From CAWHPS01 sp963831235 (GTDB lineage: Bacteria; Fibrobacterota; OXYB2-FULL-49-7; JAEUSG01): 44,338 nucleotides of DNA. Positions 25,096 to 32,739 of the stretch are shown piece by piece. The notes under the pieces are model-generated. The model was not told where the DNA came from, searched no databases, and saw nothing but the letters and a program-made list of their open reading frames with translations. Each line of letters starts with the position of its first letter. Positions within the stretch are counted from its first letter, which is position 1. A program made the translations under genes and the position numbers. The stretch is from the NCBI GenBank assembly GCA_963831235.1, contig CAWHPS010000045.1, positions 1-44,338 on the forward strand, given 5' to 3'.

Positions 25096-25152
25096 ATCAG
25101 CTATTTGAAATTATCGCGGAATTTAAGTGCGTACTAAGCGCGGGATTCAACA

Positions 25153-25560
25153 ACAGGTCTCTTGTGCAGTGAATCTGAGTACTTGAATCGCCAAGCGATC
25201 AGCCCATTGCCTTAGGTTTTTGTCCCAGGGTTCATCGCCACCAATGGATGTCTCTCCTTTAGTTACCCGGATAACAAGCGTGGCCAATTGTAAAATCAAC
25301 TGTTTTGCATCATTGTCCCAGGGTTCATCGCCGCCGATGGCCGTCTCTCCTGAATTTATTCTAATAACCTGGAGGGCCAACCTCTCCAGTTCTAGCCGGT
25401 CATTGTTTTCCCTGGCCTCAACCTTGCCGAGACCAATGGAAACATTAGCCGACTCGGGATCACTAATGTTAGCCTTTTCAGCGGAATTAGTAGGGGCTTT
25501 TGAACAGGAAAAAAGAACAAGAACGCTTAAAATGATTAAACCAAACAGTCGACGTTTCAT
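25153..25560 (-). pseudogene. IGGDEPWD-repeat lipoprotein, 5' part
   Basis: The gene starts with a lipoprotein signal (LIILSVLVLFSC, Cys at about residue 19), a Ser/Ala-rich linker, then the first IGGDEPWD repeats. The frame is interrupted at 25153 by the large transposon; as it stands it would stop at 25147 after FTAQETCC. Joined to 17870-18370 it codes for 302 residues with eight repeats. It is preceded by AAGGAGG. Probably a surface lipoprotein; repeat function unknown. Confidence 0.82.
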
Positions 25561-25974
25561 AATAAAACCTCCTTATAATTTGAAAAATGTTGCATTAAGA
25601 AAATAATAGCGTATTAAAAACTAAACCTGATATGCAACCCCCTTTTACATCTCTAATAGGTAGTCTTTAGACAATTTCTCCTTTCTCAAATATTGACACG
25701 TAATAGTATCCCTGTCAAATAAAATATTCTGGAATGCCGTAAGTCAAGCGATAAAACTAATATTCCGCTCCATCAGCGAGACTGAATATCTATCATCAGG
25801 CTTCATTCTTTTGTCCGCACCAATTCTCGTCCATATTTTCTAGCCATTGTTTCCTTATAGGGCAATTAACAGGTTTCTTTTAACCCGTTTTGTTATTGTG
25901 GACTTGAAATTCAAGCCTTCTTTCGCGGGATTCTTTGCTTCTCGCCTTTGAAAGGCAGGTAATGTCCTTTTCGT
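25561..25974. other. Intergenic stretch leading into RNA leader C
   Basis: The promoter region of the IGGDEPWD lipoprotein gene lies at the left. From 25773 the sequence matches the conserved block that precedes RNA leaders A and B. No gene is seen. Confidence 0.5.
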
Positions 25975-26100
25975 GCCACAAAACCTCGTAAAACTTATGC
26001 CGTGGTGCCCCGTCATTGTTCCGGGCTATTCAGCTCCTCACTTAAGTTTTCCTGCGGCCCTTAATGGGTTCTTTTGTTCTACCGGCCATTATGGGGATTG
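25975..26100 (+). ncRNA. Structured RNA leader, copy C (divergent)
   Basis: This is the most divergent of the copies. The inner stem AAAACTTA/TAAGTTTT replaces AAAATCTCA/TGAGATTTT by paired changes, but the outer TTTGC stem is not evident, and the hairpins between are different. The flanks are almost identical to copy A, including the last 50 bases before the zinc-ribbon start, so the RNA core has changed while its surroundings have not. Confidence 0.55.
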
Positions 26101-26136
26101 GCGTAAAGCAAATAACCCTAAAAGGAGTCTTTAGAA

Positions 26137-26268
26137 ATGAAAAAGTCCACACAAAACAAACAAAACGTCAAGAAACCCCACACTTGCCCTCTCTGCCACA
26201 GCCGAATGGCTTATGATATGGACAATAACCTATGGTGCGAACAGTGTAACCACACTGAGAACGCCTGA
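26137..26268 (+). CDS. 43-residue zinc-ribbon protein, copy 2
   Basis: The coding sequence is identical to that at 13933 base for base, including the AAAAGGAGTC ribosome site. The two CxxC pairs are intact. Two perfect copies 12.2 kb apart, behind RNA cores that differ, suggest recent duplication or gene conversion of the coding part. Confidence 0.8.
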   Translation: MKKSTQNKQNVKKPHTCPLCHSRMAYDMDNNLWCEQCNHTENA

Positions 26269-26295
26269 TTTTTATATAGTTACATTCTTTTATCG

Positions 26296-26326
26296 CCCCT
26301 GGTGGCTAAAAACCATCAGGGGTGTT
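26296..26326 (+). terminator. Rho-independent terminator
   Basis: The hairpin CCCCTGGTGG / ACCATCAGGGG is the same as at 14093, but the tail reads TGTTTC rather than TTTT, so it may be weaker and allow readthrough into the gene at 26376. Confidence 0.7.
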
Positions 26327-26375
26327 TCAATTCCAACCCATAAAAACATATCTTAACATAAAGGAATTCCACAGA

Positions 26376-26652
26376 ATGACAACAGTTAAAATAATCAATA
26401 GCGGTTATACCTCAATCGTCCATGTTGAACAAAGAAAAGAGGATATAATAGAACTCTCCACAAATGCCGAAAGCTTAGGCAGTGAGCATGTTTTATCCTA
26501 TTCCCCATACACAGAAAACCATTGCCAAAAGGCAACTGATAAATATCATCCGGACAAAGGCATTGTTGAATTTCATGGAGGGCGCTTTCACATTGGCTTC
26601 GGAGCCTCTTTAGGGTGGGAAACAACAGCACAAATCGGTAAATTAAGATTTT
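26376..26652 (+). pseudogene. Small unknown protein, 3' end interrupted by IS21-type element
   Basis: The ATG at 26376 follows AAAGGAATTCC. The protein (MTTVKIINSGYTSIVHVEQ onward) has no family I recognise; it contains GGRFHIGFGASLGWETT near its end. The IS at 26653 removes the last codons. Removing the IS and one ATTTT duplication restores FFQIL and a stop at 29296-29298, so the native protein is about 97 residues. As it stands, translation runs into the IS and stops at 26678, so the product may still fold. Confidence 0.65.
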
Positions 26653-26781
26653 TGCGTATTCTGGAACACTCGGCATGACATTCTGATTTGATCCGGCACC
26701 CTAATCCGATTCCATCCGGCATGTTTCCCTCGGAGCGTAAGCGACGCTGATTTTAAGATACGCTTTTTCGCATTTTCGGGT

Positions 26782-27507
26782 CTATCTTTTTCTTCGCATT
26801 GAATCACCATCCAATTGGATTTTGTGAGCGTTGTGGAATATGCGGTCACAAATGGCGTCTGCCACGGTTTTATCCTCAAAGACATCATACCATTGTTCAA
26901 GCGGTAATTGACTGGTAAAAATGGTCGAGGCCTTCATGTATCGCTCTTCGACAATTTCGAAGAAGAAGGTTCTTTCTTCTTTTGTCATGACATCCGGCCC
27001 GATATCATCCACGACCAGTAGCTCCATTTTTCCAAGACGCTCAAGTGTTTTCATGTAGTTGCCGAGGGCGCGTTCCTGCTTAATGTTTTCCAGTAACCGC
27101 GCTGTGCGGACATAGAGGGATGGGCGCCCTTGACGACAGGCCATCTGGGCAAACGCGCATGCGAGATACGTTTTTCCGACACCCGTGGAACCGGCGATAA
27201 GAATATTGTGATGATTCTCTAGAAAATGACTGTCCAGAATATTTTGAATCTGCGCTTTCTTGATGTTTCGTTTGGCCGTGTATTCAATATCTTCGAGGCA
27301 GGCATTCGGGATCTTGAGCTTTGCGTTTTTCAGCAGCCTTTCTAACCGGCTGTTTCTTCGTTTGTCGTATTCGTGGTCAACCATGTGCGAGACGAGTTCC
27401 TCATGAGTCAAACTTGTGTACTTCGGGCTTTGGGCAAGCTCCTTGAGTTTGTCTGCCATTCCGTACAGACGCAATTCGGTGAGCTTTCGGAGAGTGGATT
27501 CATTCAT
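26782..27507 (-). CDS. istB: IstB-like ATP-binding protein
   Basis: The 241-residue AAA+ helper of IS21 transposition has Walker A AGSTGVGKTYLA and Walker B LLVVDDIG. It assembles on target DNA and stimulates IstA. Its start overlaps the end of istA (ATGA), so both are coupled. Length and motifs are normal and the gene is intact. Confidence 0.95.
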   Translation of the reverse strand: MNESTLRKLTELRLYGMADKLKELAQSPKYTSLTHEELVSHMVDHEYDKRRNSRLERLLKNAKLKIPNACLEDIEYTAKRNIKKAQIQNILDSHFLENHHNILIAGSTGVGKTYLACAFAQMACRQGRPSLYVRTARLLENIKQERALGNYMKTLERLGKMELLVVDDIGPDVMTKEERTFFFEIVEERYMKASTIFTSQLPLEQWYDVFEDKTVADAICDRIFHNAHKIQLDGDSMRRKR

Positions 27508-29054
27508 GACGCCAACCTTTCAATAAAGTAATTCGGCCCTCTGATATTTTCAGAGTTCTGGACTGTTGTTCTTTCCGGTTCCTTGAGAGGCTTTTCATAG
27601 AGACGTTTTTTGAGGATATCGTGGATTTCGCGGACGCGGAACAGACGGTACTCTATCCCGATAGCCGCGGTCTTTTCCATGGCCTCAGCGCCAAAGTCTT
27701 TCGCCAGCCTGAAGATTCCTTCTGTGGCGCGAATACCCTGTTCCGGGAACGGCTTGGAGGTCAGGATACAGCGTATCAGTTTTTCCGTATTGGGACCTAT
27801 GCGACCTGCCCGCTCCAGCCGCTTGGCAGGTTCCAGACAGAGAAGACTTTTTTGCCTTTCCGGCATATGCTCCGGATTCGTCGTATAGCGGTATTCTTCA
27901 TGGCTGCGGACGTGAACGGCTAAACGCGTTTGACCCGCGTCGAATATCTCCACGGTGTTCTCCGAAACACGGACATCGACTTCGCGGTTCTTGTAGAATA
28001 CGGCGGGAACACTGTAATAATGCTTCAGTACCTCAACATGGCTGTCCGGCCCGATGGTATGCCGTTGCCATTCCTGATACACAAACGGCGTGGCTGGAAG
28101 CGGTTTAGCGTTCGGGCGTTCAATTTGTTCGAACAACTCGCGGCGGCTGCATTTCAGTTTCTTCATGGGCCGGTTATTGGCCTCTTCCAGAAGCGCTCGT
28201 ATGGCGGTATTGAGCGCCTCGATGGTGTGGAAGATGCGGTTTCGTAACCGCGCAAGAATCCATCGCTGAACAATCAAAACACCATTTTCCACCAGCGGCT
28301 TGTCCTTGGGCTTTCGAGGGCGGGCGGGTATGGGAACAAACCCATAATGCATAGACAGTTGCTGAAACGTGGCGTTAATATCCGGGTCATATTTGCAGGC
28401 CCTGTCAACTCCGCTTCTTAGATTGTCCAAGACCTCTTTGTGCGGTACGCATCCGGCATATTCAAACGCGCGCCGATGTCCCATGGCCCAGTGGACTTTC
28501 TCCTGAGACTCCTGCGCCTCGGCATAGAGAAGGTTGCTGGCGCCCCAGACCATGACAAACAGTTCCTGTTCAATAATTTCTCCCGTCTTAATATCAACGA
28601 TAGCGGGCTTCTTGCCGGAATAATCCACAAAGACAACTTCGCCGCCTTTATGCGACTGCCGCAGATAAACATTCAGCCTCTTGCTCCACTGACGATACAA
28701 TTCGCAGAATTGACTGTATGAATAGCTGTTACCGTTTGCTTCGCGGTATTCCTCCCAAAGCAACTGGAGTGTAACGCCCGGCCGCCCCAACTCCAAGTGC
28801 ATGTGCTCCATGTCAATCGCCGAATGGCGCTCAATGGCCGGGCCTGATGGAAAAAGTTTCTGCTCGAAACTTTCGTCACTCAGAGAGGCGGCATCCGCCC
28901 AGCTTATTCCGCAAGCGGAAAACCGGAACAGATACTCTTGGACGGTACTGCGAGCAATAGACAACGCGTGTGAGATTTGTGTCTGGCTCTGCTTCAGATC
29001 AAAATAAAGACGAAGACAATCCTTGATACGACGCATGCTTTTCCTCCTGGACAT
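27504..29054 (-). CDS. istA: IstA-like transposase
   Basis: The 516-residue IS21 transposase has an N-terminal HTH (QSQTQISHALSIARSTVQEY), a rve/DDE core with Asp in VVFVDYSGKKPAI and Glu in KPLVENGVLIVQRW, and a C-terminal Mu-type beta-barrel (HVEVLKHYYSVPAVFYKNREV without the break). Start ATG at 29054 follows CCAGGAGGAAAAGC. Intact. Confidence 0.95.
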   Translation of the reverse strand: MSRRKSMRRIKDCLRLYFDLKQSQTQISHALSIARSTVQEYLFRFSACGISWADAASLSDESFEQKLFPSGPAIERHSAIDMEHMHLELGRPGVTLQLLWEEYREANGNSYSYSQFCELYRQWSKRLNVYLRQSHKGGEVVFVDYSGKKPAIVDIKTGEIIEQELFVMVWGASNLLYAEAQESQEKVHWAMGHRRAFEYAGCVPHKEVLDNLRSGVDRACKYDPDINATFQQLSMHYGFVPIPARPRKPKDKPLVENGVLIVQRWILARLRNRIFHTIEALNTAIRALLEEANNRPMKKLKCSRRELFEQIERPNAKPLPATPFVYQEWQRHTIGPDSHVEVLKHYYSVPAVFYKNREVDVRVSENTVEIFDAGQTRLAVHVRSHEEYRYTTNPEHMPERQKSLLCLEPAKRLERAGRIGPNTEKLIRCILTSKPFPEQGIRATEGIFRLAKDFGAEAMEKTAAIGIEYRLFRVREIHDILKKRLYEKPLKEPERTTVQNSENIRGPNYFIERLAS

Positions 29055-29314
29055 TGATTACCCTTTCGTTAAATTATGTGTCGAAAAGGTATGAATATCC
29101 CTCTTAAGAGTTTGATGAAAATCGCTTGCGTCTGAGGAATGTTTGGGCTTGACAGGCACCCCCTGCCGGATTGTCCGGAATAGGGTGCCGAGTGTGGCCG
29201 GAATCAGGTGCCGGATAGAACCGGAATGGGGCGCCGGATCAAATCAGAATGGGGTGCCGAATTCGAACCGGAAAACGCAATTTTTCCAGATTCTATAATA
29301 ACGTAAGGATAAAT

Positions 29315-29482
29315 ATGACAACAAAGATTAGAAATATCAATGAATCTAATTTCTACGATTACAAAAAGGTAATCGTAGAGGATGAAGACTCAGTCGAATA
29401 CGCCATGAACTTTCCAAAGACAGCCACGGAAAAAGATATCCGCGACACTTGGGAAAGGGAAGAAAGTTGGAGATTTATCTGA
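29315..29482 (+). CDS. Small unknown acidic protein
   Basis: The 55-residue product begins MTTKIRNINESNFYDY and is acidic in the middle (VIVEDEDSVEY). The ATG follows GTAAGGATAA by a good distance. No family is recognised. Before the IS21-type insertion it stood just downstream of the gene at 26376, probably in one transcript. Confidence 0.5.
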   Translation: MTTKIRNINESNFYDYKKVIVEDEDSVEYAMNFPKTATEKDIRDTWEREESWRFI

Positions 29483-29755
29483 TCCGTCTTATAAATGGAT
29501 ATAAACATTTTCACCTTTTCATCCGTAATAAATATTTTATCAAACACGGCACATTTGCACGGCTTCTTTAATGCCATAGACAGCGAAATTTAAGTTAGGT
29601 CAGCCGCCTGCATTAATGTGAAACCACCTTCTCTTTATTAAGTCTGTTCTGGTGTACGTCATTGACCCTGCAATTATTTTGCCTTAATCTTTCTTGTCTT
29701 TCGTTTTTGGTCCTCCCTATATGTTTTTTCATTGTGATTCTGTGCAGCAAAATCA
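29483..29755. other. Intergenic stretch, nothing recognised
   Basis: AT-rich sequence with no convincing reading frame. It may contain the promoter for the structured leader and gene that follow. Confidence 0.4.
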
Positions 29756-29881
29756 GGTAACATACTCTTTACTCAACCCCGAAAATAAAAACAGGATTCC
29801 CCTTGCGGTACAGTTGCTCCTCGGGTGTTTTTCTTATTCGCCCCTTAACGGGTAGAGGGTTGACTTTTTAGCATGTTATCC
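29756..29881 (+). ncRNA. Structured 5' leader of the gene at 29923
   Basis: Nested stems are visible: GGTAACAT pairs with ATGTTATCC, CTCAACCC with GGGTTGA, and AAAAACA with TGTTTTT. The overall plan (outer stem, A/U-rich second stem, inner hairpins, 40 bases before a start codon) resembles the other RNA leaders, but the sequence does not, so it may be a distant member or an unrelated structure. Confidence 0.45.
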
Positions 29882-29922
29882 GGCTGCCATGAATCACAAC
29901 TTAAAAACAAAAGGAGAGTTTT

Positions 29923-30159
29923 ATGAAAGTTAAGAAAGTACATTTCGACAATTGCAGTGTGGATGACGTCCTCACAGGAGTTCGGGTAACAACCGACACC
30001 GGACTTGAAATCGAAGGTGAAATTCAATTTTCACACAGATTAGGCGAACCTGCCTTTTTCCCTAACATGGATCTTTCGCTCGACATGCCAATGGATGACG
30101 AAGCCGAAATTCATAGTGTTGTTCTCGATAAATGGAATTACGATTTCAGTGAAAATTGA
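29923..30159 (+). CDS. Small unknown protein
   Basis: The 78-residue protein begins MKVKKVHFDNCSVDDVLTGV and is acidic, with DLSLDMPMDDEAEIH late. The ribosome site AAAGGAGAG is strong. No family recognised; the mixed strand pattern could be a small beta-rich domain. It has its own leader and terminator, so it is a single-gene transcript. Confidence 0.65.
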   Translation: MKVKKVHFDNCSVDDVLTGVRVTTDTGLEIEGEIQFSHRLGEPAFFPNMDLSLDMPMDDEAEIHSVVLDKWNYDFSEN

Positions 30160-30173
30160 TATCCATTATTAAA

Positions 30174-30201
30174 ACCCAAGACCCTTGTCTTGGGTCTTTT
30201 T
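30174..30201 (+). terminator. Rho-independent terminator
   Basis: ACCCAAGAC pairs with GTCTTGGGT around CCTT, followed by CTTTTT. It ends the transcript of the gene at 29923. Confidence 0.9.
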
Positions 30202-30258
30202 ATGCTCGCATAAATTGCAGCGGAGGTTTAACCAATTTAATACTTGCAATATGAGTAT

Positions 30259-30283
30259 CACATACATATATTATATGTATGTG
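30259..30283. promoter_or_regulatory. Palindrome overlapping a start codon, probable operator
   Basis: CACATACATATA is followed after one base by its exact complement. The ATG of the next gene (30279) is inside the right half. Binding here by the cognate antitoxin would block both promoter and initiation. Confidence 0.55.
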
Positions 30284-30539
30284 GAGGTTCACCCGACACG
30301 CTTTGGATCGAATGACTGAAAGGGGATATCTTGAAACAGATGTCCTTCAAATCCTTGAAGGGGATGTCCCCGCTTATGTTTATCCTAGTCCACGGGAAGA
30401 GACGGTGGATCTGTATTTCGGATGTATCGGGGACAAATTCATGATGATACCTGTAGACAGGGGGAAAGAAACCATTATCACGGTCCGAACCGATGCGGAA
30501 GGACGAAAAAGTTGTCTTTATTCAGGAGACGGGATATGA
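30279..30539 (+). CDS. DUF4258-like putative toxin
   Basis: The 86-residue protein opens WRFTRHALDRMTERGYLETDV, the hallmark of DUF4258 proteins, and continues with YFGCIGDKFMMIPVDRGKETIITVRT. The family is distantly RelE-like and commonly forms toxin-antitoxin pairs. The start codon lies in the palindrome at 30259-30283 with no Shine-Dalgarno upstream, so initiation may be leaderless. Its stop overlaps the next gene (ATGA). Confidence 0.7.
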   Translation: MWRFTRHALDRMTERGYLETDVLQILEGDVPAYVYPSPREETVDLYFGCIGDKFMMIPVDRGKETIITVRTDAEGRKSCLYSGDGI

Positions 30540-30805
30540 AAAAAAATAAATCGAGAGCCTCTTATTACGAAGAAACGGATTTCTCCGAAGTAATGAAGAG
30601 ACATAAAGGAAAGAGGGTAATTCCTGCGATCAAGCGTGTGACCATGAATATTTCCGAGAAAGTATATCAAGAAGCCCATGAACTGGATTGCTATTTGAGC
30701 ATGGGGTATCAGAATGTCCTGAAAACTGCAATGACACTGGGACTTTCACAACTGTACCATCAGGTTTCTTCACATAAAGTAAGTAGCCCAGCCCTGTCCA
30801 AATAA
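30536..30805 (+). CDS. Putative antitoxin partner of DUF4258 protein
   Basis: The 89-residue protein is basic at its N-terminus (KKNKSRASYYEE) and ends with a helical pair (RVTMNISEKVYQEAHELDCYLSMGYQNVLKTAM). VTMNISEKVYQEA looks like the strand and first helix of a ribbon-helix-helix antitoxin. It overlaps the upstream gene by 4 bp. Its role is inferred from the pairing. Confidence 0.6.
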   Translation: MKKNKSRASYYEETDFSEVMKRHKGKRVIPAIKRVTMNISEKVYQEAHELDCYLSMGYQNVLKTAMTLGLSQLYHQVSSHKVSSPALSK

Positions 30806-31319
30806 ACCGGAAGGGGAGCGCCCTTCGTCAGCACCTGCAAAGAATGGCCCTTCAAATTCAATGTAGGGGTTTTTCTCACGCTTAAAGGATTTGCTGAATT
30901 CTTCCTGACCATTATAGTCTCCTTAAAACGACAACCTTTCTGCGGCCTTATATCAGCCCCAGGATAGGAGGGTTAAGTTTCTCATGTTCGCGCTGACAGT
31001 TCCGCTTAATATTCCAGAAATCTCGTCTTCATAATGTTGTCGCAATCCGTGGTGGATATATAATTATCCATTCACTTGTCTTTTCATCTTTGGCATCTTT
31101 TTTCTGACTCGCCTTTCATGCCTTTTAAGACCACCGTGACATGACCTGAAACATCCATTTCTTATGGACAATGGACGCGCTTTAATGCCGTTGTGTTTTA
31201 GGGCAGAATAGGGAAGGGGATTATGTTTATGACTTTCGAGACATCCTTTAACGTTTAAGATATTTTTGTTATTATTTGATGCTTTCTTCTCCGCTAAATC
31301 TAACGTATCTCTTCGCTCT
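30806..31319. other. Intergenic stretch upstream of RNA leader D
   Basis: No convincing gene. The right part probably holds the promoter of the following leader; the pieces near 31280-31310 resemble the block that precedes the other RNA cores only weakly. Confidence 0.4.
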
Positions 31320-31449
31320 TGCAAAACCTCATAAAACCTCATTGCCTGGTCGTCCCTTTGGCAATCCGGCAACCGGCCCCTGTCATACATGCAGGGTCCT
31401 TGAGGTTTTCTTGCGGCCGATTCCGGAGGAACTGAATCGGACATTTGCA
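31320..31449 (+). ncRNA. Structured RNA leader, copy D
   Basis: The outer stem TGCAAA/TTTGCA and second stem AAAACCTCA/TGAGGTTTT differ from copy A on both sides of each helix in a compensating way. The hairpin CCCTG/CAGGG has loop TCATACATG, and a stem CCGATTC/GAATCGG sits near the 3' end. It precedes a SpoVG-like gene by 68 bases. Confidence 0.72.
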
Positions 31450-31517
31450 TCACCGATACGTTATGGGCTACGTGCGAAAGCAACAAATAACAAAAAAACC
31501 TAACAAAGGAGTCTCAA

Positions 31518-31787
31518 ATGAAAGTCACAAACATCAACCTCAGCCTGAACAACAACGCAAAGAGCAAGCGCGTCGCCTTCGGCACCATCGAACTGGACAA
31601 AGTCCTGGTCATTACAGGAGTCACGGTCTTCACCGGCAAGAACGGCGAATTCGTCAAGATGCCGCAGTTCCAGAAAGAAGACAAGTCTTACATGGACATC
31701 GTCTTTCCCACCACGGCGGAATTGCGCCAGCAAATAAACGAAGCTGTTCTCACAAAGCTCGCGGAACTGAAAAAGAGCGCGAACTAA
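31518..31787 (+). CDS. SpoVG-domain protein 1
   Basis: The 89-residue protein has the SpoVG fold pattern: VTNINLSLNN at the start, VLVITGVTVFTGKNGEFVKMPQ, and MDIVFPTTAELRQQINEAVL at the end. SpoVG proteins bind DNA and RNA and regulate gene expression in Firmicutes and spirochaetes; plasmid and phage versions are common. The strong ribosome site AAAGGAGTC precedes it. It has a structured RNA leader and its own terminator, which raises the possibility of RNA-based autoregulation. Confidence 0.8.
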   Translation: MKVTNINLSLNNNAKSKRVAFGTIELDKVLVITGVTVFTGKNGEFVKMPQFQKEDKSYMDIVFPTTAELRQQINEAVLTKLAELKKSAN

Positions 31788-31802
31788 TACCTTAACCAGA
31801 AG

Positions 31803-31836
31803 CCCTGGGGCCTTAAAACAAGGCCTCAGGGTCTTT
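31803..31836 (+). terminator. Rho-independent terminator
   Basis: CCCTGGGGCCTT pairs with AAGGCCTCAGGG around five bases, followed by TCTTT. It ends the SpoVG-like transcript. Confidence 0.85.
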
Positions 31837-31858
31837 ACCTTAATAGGAGATAAAACAA

Positions 31859-32143
31859 ATGGTTATCAGATCAAGAAAACTTCAGCAAGCCATTGAAGAG
31901 GAAAGAAAATACGATATCCCTCATCACATCGTCTTTGAAGGCCCCTTTGAAGACGTTGACAGATGGGATAACCCCTTTCAGTACTGGATCGTGGCAATCA
32001 AGAATTCCGATGACAGGGATATCAAACACATCAGGTTCAAAAGTCCTGATAGAGCTGAAGAATATGCACGGGAACAAACCCGTGAATTGAACATCGAGCT
32101 TCACATCGAAGCCGCTCCTTCAGAGGAATATAGGGGGAGTTAA
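31859..32143 (+). CDS. Unknown small protein
   Basis: The 94-residue protein begins MVIRSRKLQQAIEEERKYDI and has a compact mixed alpha/beta pattern (YWIVAIKNSDDRDIKHIRFKS without a recognisable motif). The ribosome site TAGGAGATA is good. It is followed by the GCGGCT/AGCCGC hairpin. No family recognised. Confidence 0.55.
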   Translation: MVIRSRKLQQAIEEERKYDIPHHIVFEGPFEDVDRWDNPFQYWIVAIKNSDDRDIKHIRFKSPDRAEEYAREQTRELNIELHIEAAPSEEYRGS

Positions 32144-32146
32144 GCC

Positions 32147-32166
32147 GCGGCTGACAGCCGCTTTCT
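32147..32166. terminator. Hairpin with T-rich tail
   Basis: GCGGCT-GAC-AGCCGC is followed by TTTCTT, a plausible terminator for the gene at 31859. On the minus strand it is also part of the recurring GCGACTC/CCGGCT element described at 34047, 36264 and 38479. Confidence 0.55.
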
Positions 32167-32221
32167 TATGGGCCGCTCCCGTGAGTCGCGGCAAATCATC
32201 TTAAAAGGAAAGGATTATCTT

Positions 32222-32479
32222 ATGAAAATACTCTATGAAACCATCCTTAAAATCCCTACTTGGGCACTTTCAACGCTTATTAATGCGGATGATTCAGGGT
32301 TAGAAAACAGGGAAATATCCATGATAAACAATTGGGAGAATTCCATGCATAGACAATTTCCTGATTGTTACATGATTGTCAAGCCCTTAGAGAATGGATA
32401 TTACTTTGCATACCACCCTGAATTTGGATCTGGTGCAGATGTAACCGATTGCAATATCATAATGGCAAAGAAAGGATAA
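32222..32479 (+). CDS. DUF6926-like small protein
   Basis: The 85-residue protein resembles the DUF6926-type family often found on plasmids and integrative elements: WALSTLINADDSGLENREIS near the start and FAYHPEFGSGADVTDCNII near the end. I chose the ATG at 32222, after AAAAGGAAAGG, rather than an upstream start. It probably forms an operon with the next gene (5 bp gap). Function unknown. Confidence 0.65.
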   Translation: MKILYETILKIPTWALSTLINADDSGLENREISMINNWENSMHRQFPDCYMIVKPLENGYYFAYHPEFGSGADVTDCNIIMAKKG

Positions 32480-32484
32480 GCCCA

Positions 32485-32643
32485 ATGAAATTCAAAACTT
32501 ATCGTCTGACTCTCCGGTCAGACAATGGAATCCATCGTATAACCACGGCAGCTTTAAGTTCCGAAGCCGCTATAAAGATTGTCATGGAATGCGAGAAATG
32601 TCCTCGCAGAGCAATAATCAAAGTCACCGGAGTTACACGGTAA
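32485..32643 (+). CDS. Unknown 52-residue protein
   Basis: The product begins MKFKTYRLTLRSDNGIHRIT and includes two cysteines (CEKC). It follows the DUF6926-like gene by 5 bp, with AAAGGATAAGCCC as ribosome site. Small domains of this kind often flank DUF6926 genes. No firm family. Confidence 0.55.
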   Translation: MKFKTYRLTLRSDNGIHRITTAALSSEAAIKIVMECEKCPRRAIIKVTGVTR

Positions 32644-32653
32644 TACCTTAGCC

Positions 32654-32711
32654 ATTCGCAATTCGCGAATTGAGAATAATAAACTATATTCGCAATTCGC
32701 GAATTGAGAAT
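32654..32711. promoter_or_regulatory. Two 24-bp direct repeats with inner palindrome, probable operator
   Basis: Two identical copies (32654-32677 and 32688-32711, 34 bp apart) each contain TCAATTCGCGAATTG-like symmetry around AATTCGCGAATT. They lie immediately upstream of the HTH gene at 32740, at about three helical turns spacing, fitting cooperative repressor binding. Confidence 0.7.
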
Positions 32712-32739
32712 GCTATATTAGGCTTAAGGAGGTAACTAT

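Larger units (their letters stand above)
18376..25152 (+). mobile_element. Three-gene Mu/Tn7-like transposon carrying two nested ISs
   Basis: The ends read TGTTGAGTCCCGC (from 18377) and, inverted, TGTTGAATCCCGC (to 25152). The 5-bp target duplication ACAGG is at 18371-18375 and 25153-25157; the left end has one extra G. Inside are a DUF6431-like gene, a DDE transposase of the Mu/TnsB type and a TnsC/TniB-like ATPase, all on the plus strand. The transposase is interrupted by ISAs1-type and the ATPase by IS66-type elements, so this copy is inactive. It is inserted in the IGGDEPWD lipoprotein gene. Confidence 0.85.
26653..29279 (-). mobile_element. IS21-family element
   Basis: Ends read TGCGTATTC on the left and, inverted, TGCGTTTTC on the right. 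Multiple sub-terminal repeats of the form CCGGCACC-ATTC lie at 26670-26740 and 29150-29270, as typical for IS21. The 5-bp target duplication is ATTTT (26648-26652, 29280-29284). It holds istA and istB on the minus strand, overlapping by 4 bp. A fragment of another copy opens the window. Confidence 0.92.

Noticed and set aside
32654..32711. Short CRISPR array
   Set aside because: Only two 24-bp repeats with a 10-bp spacer, a palindromic core and a promoter position; no cas genes in the window.
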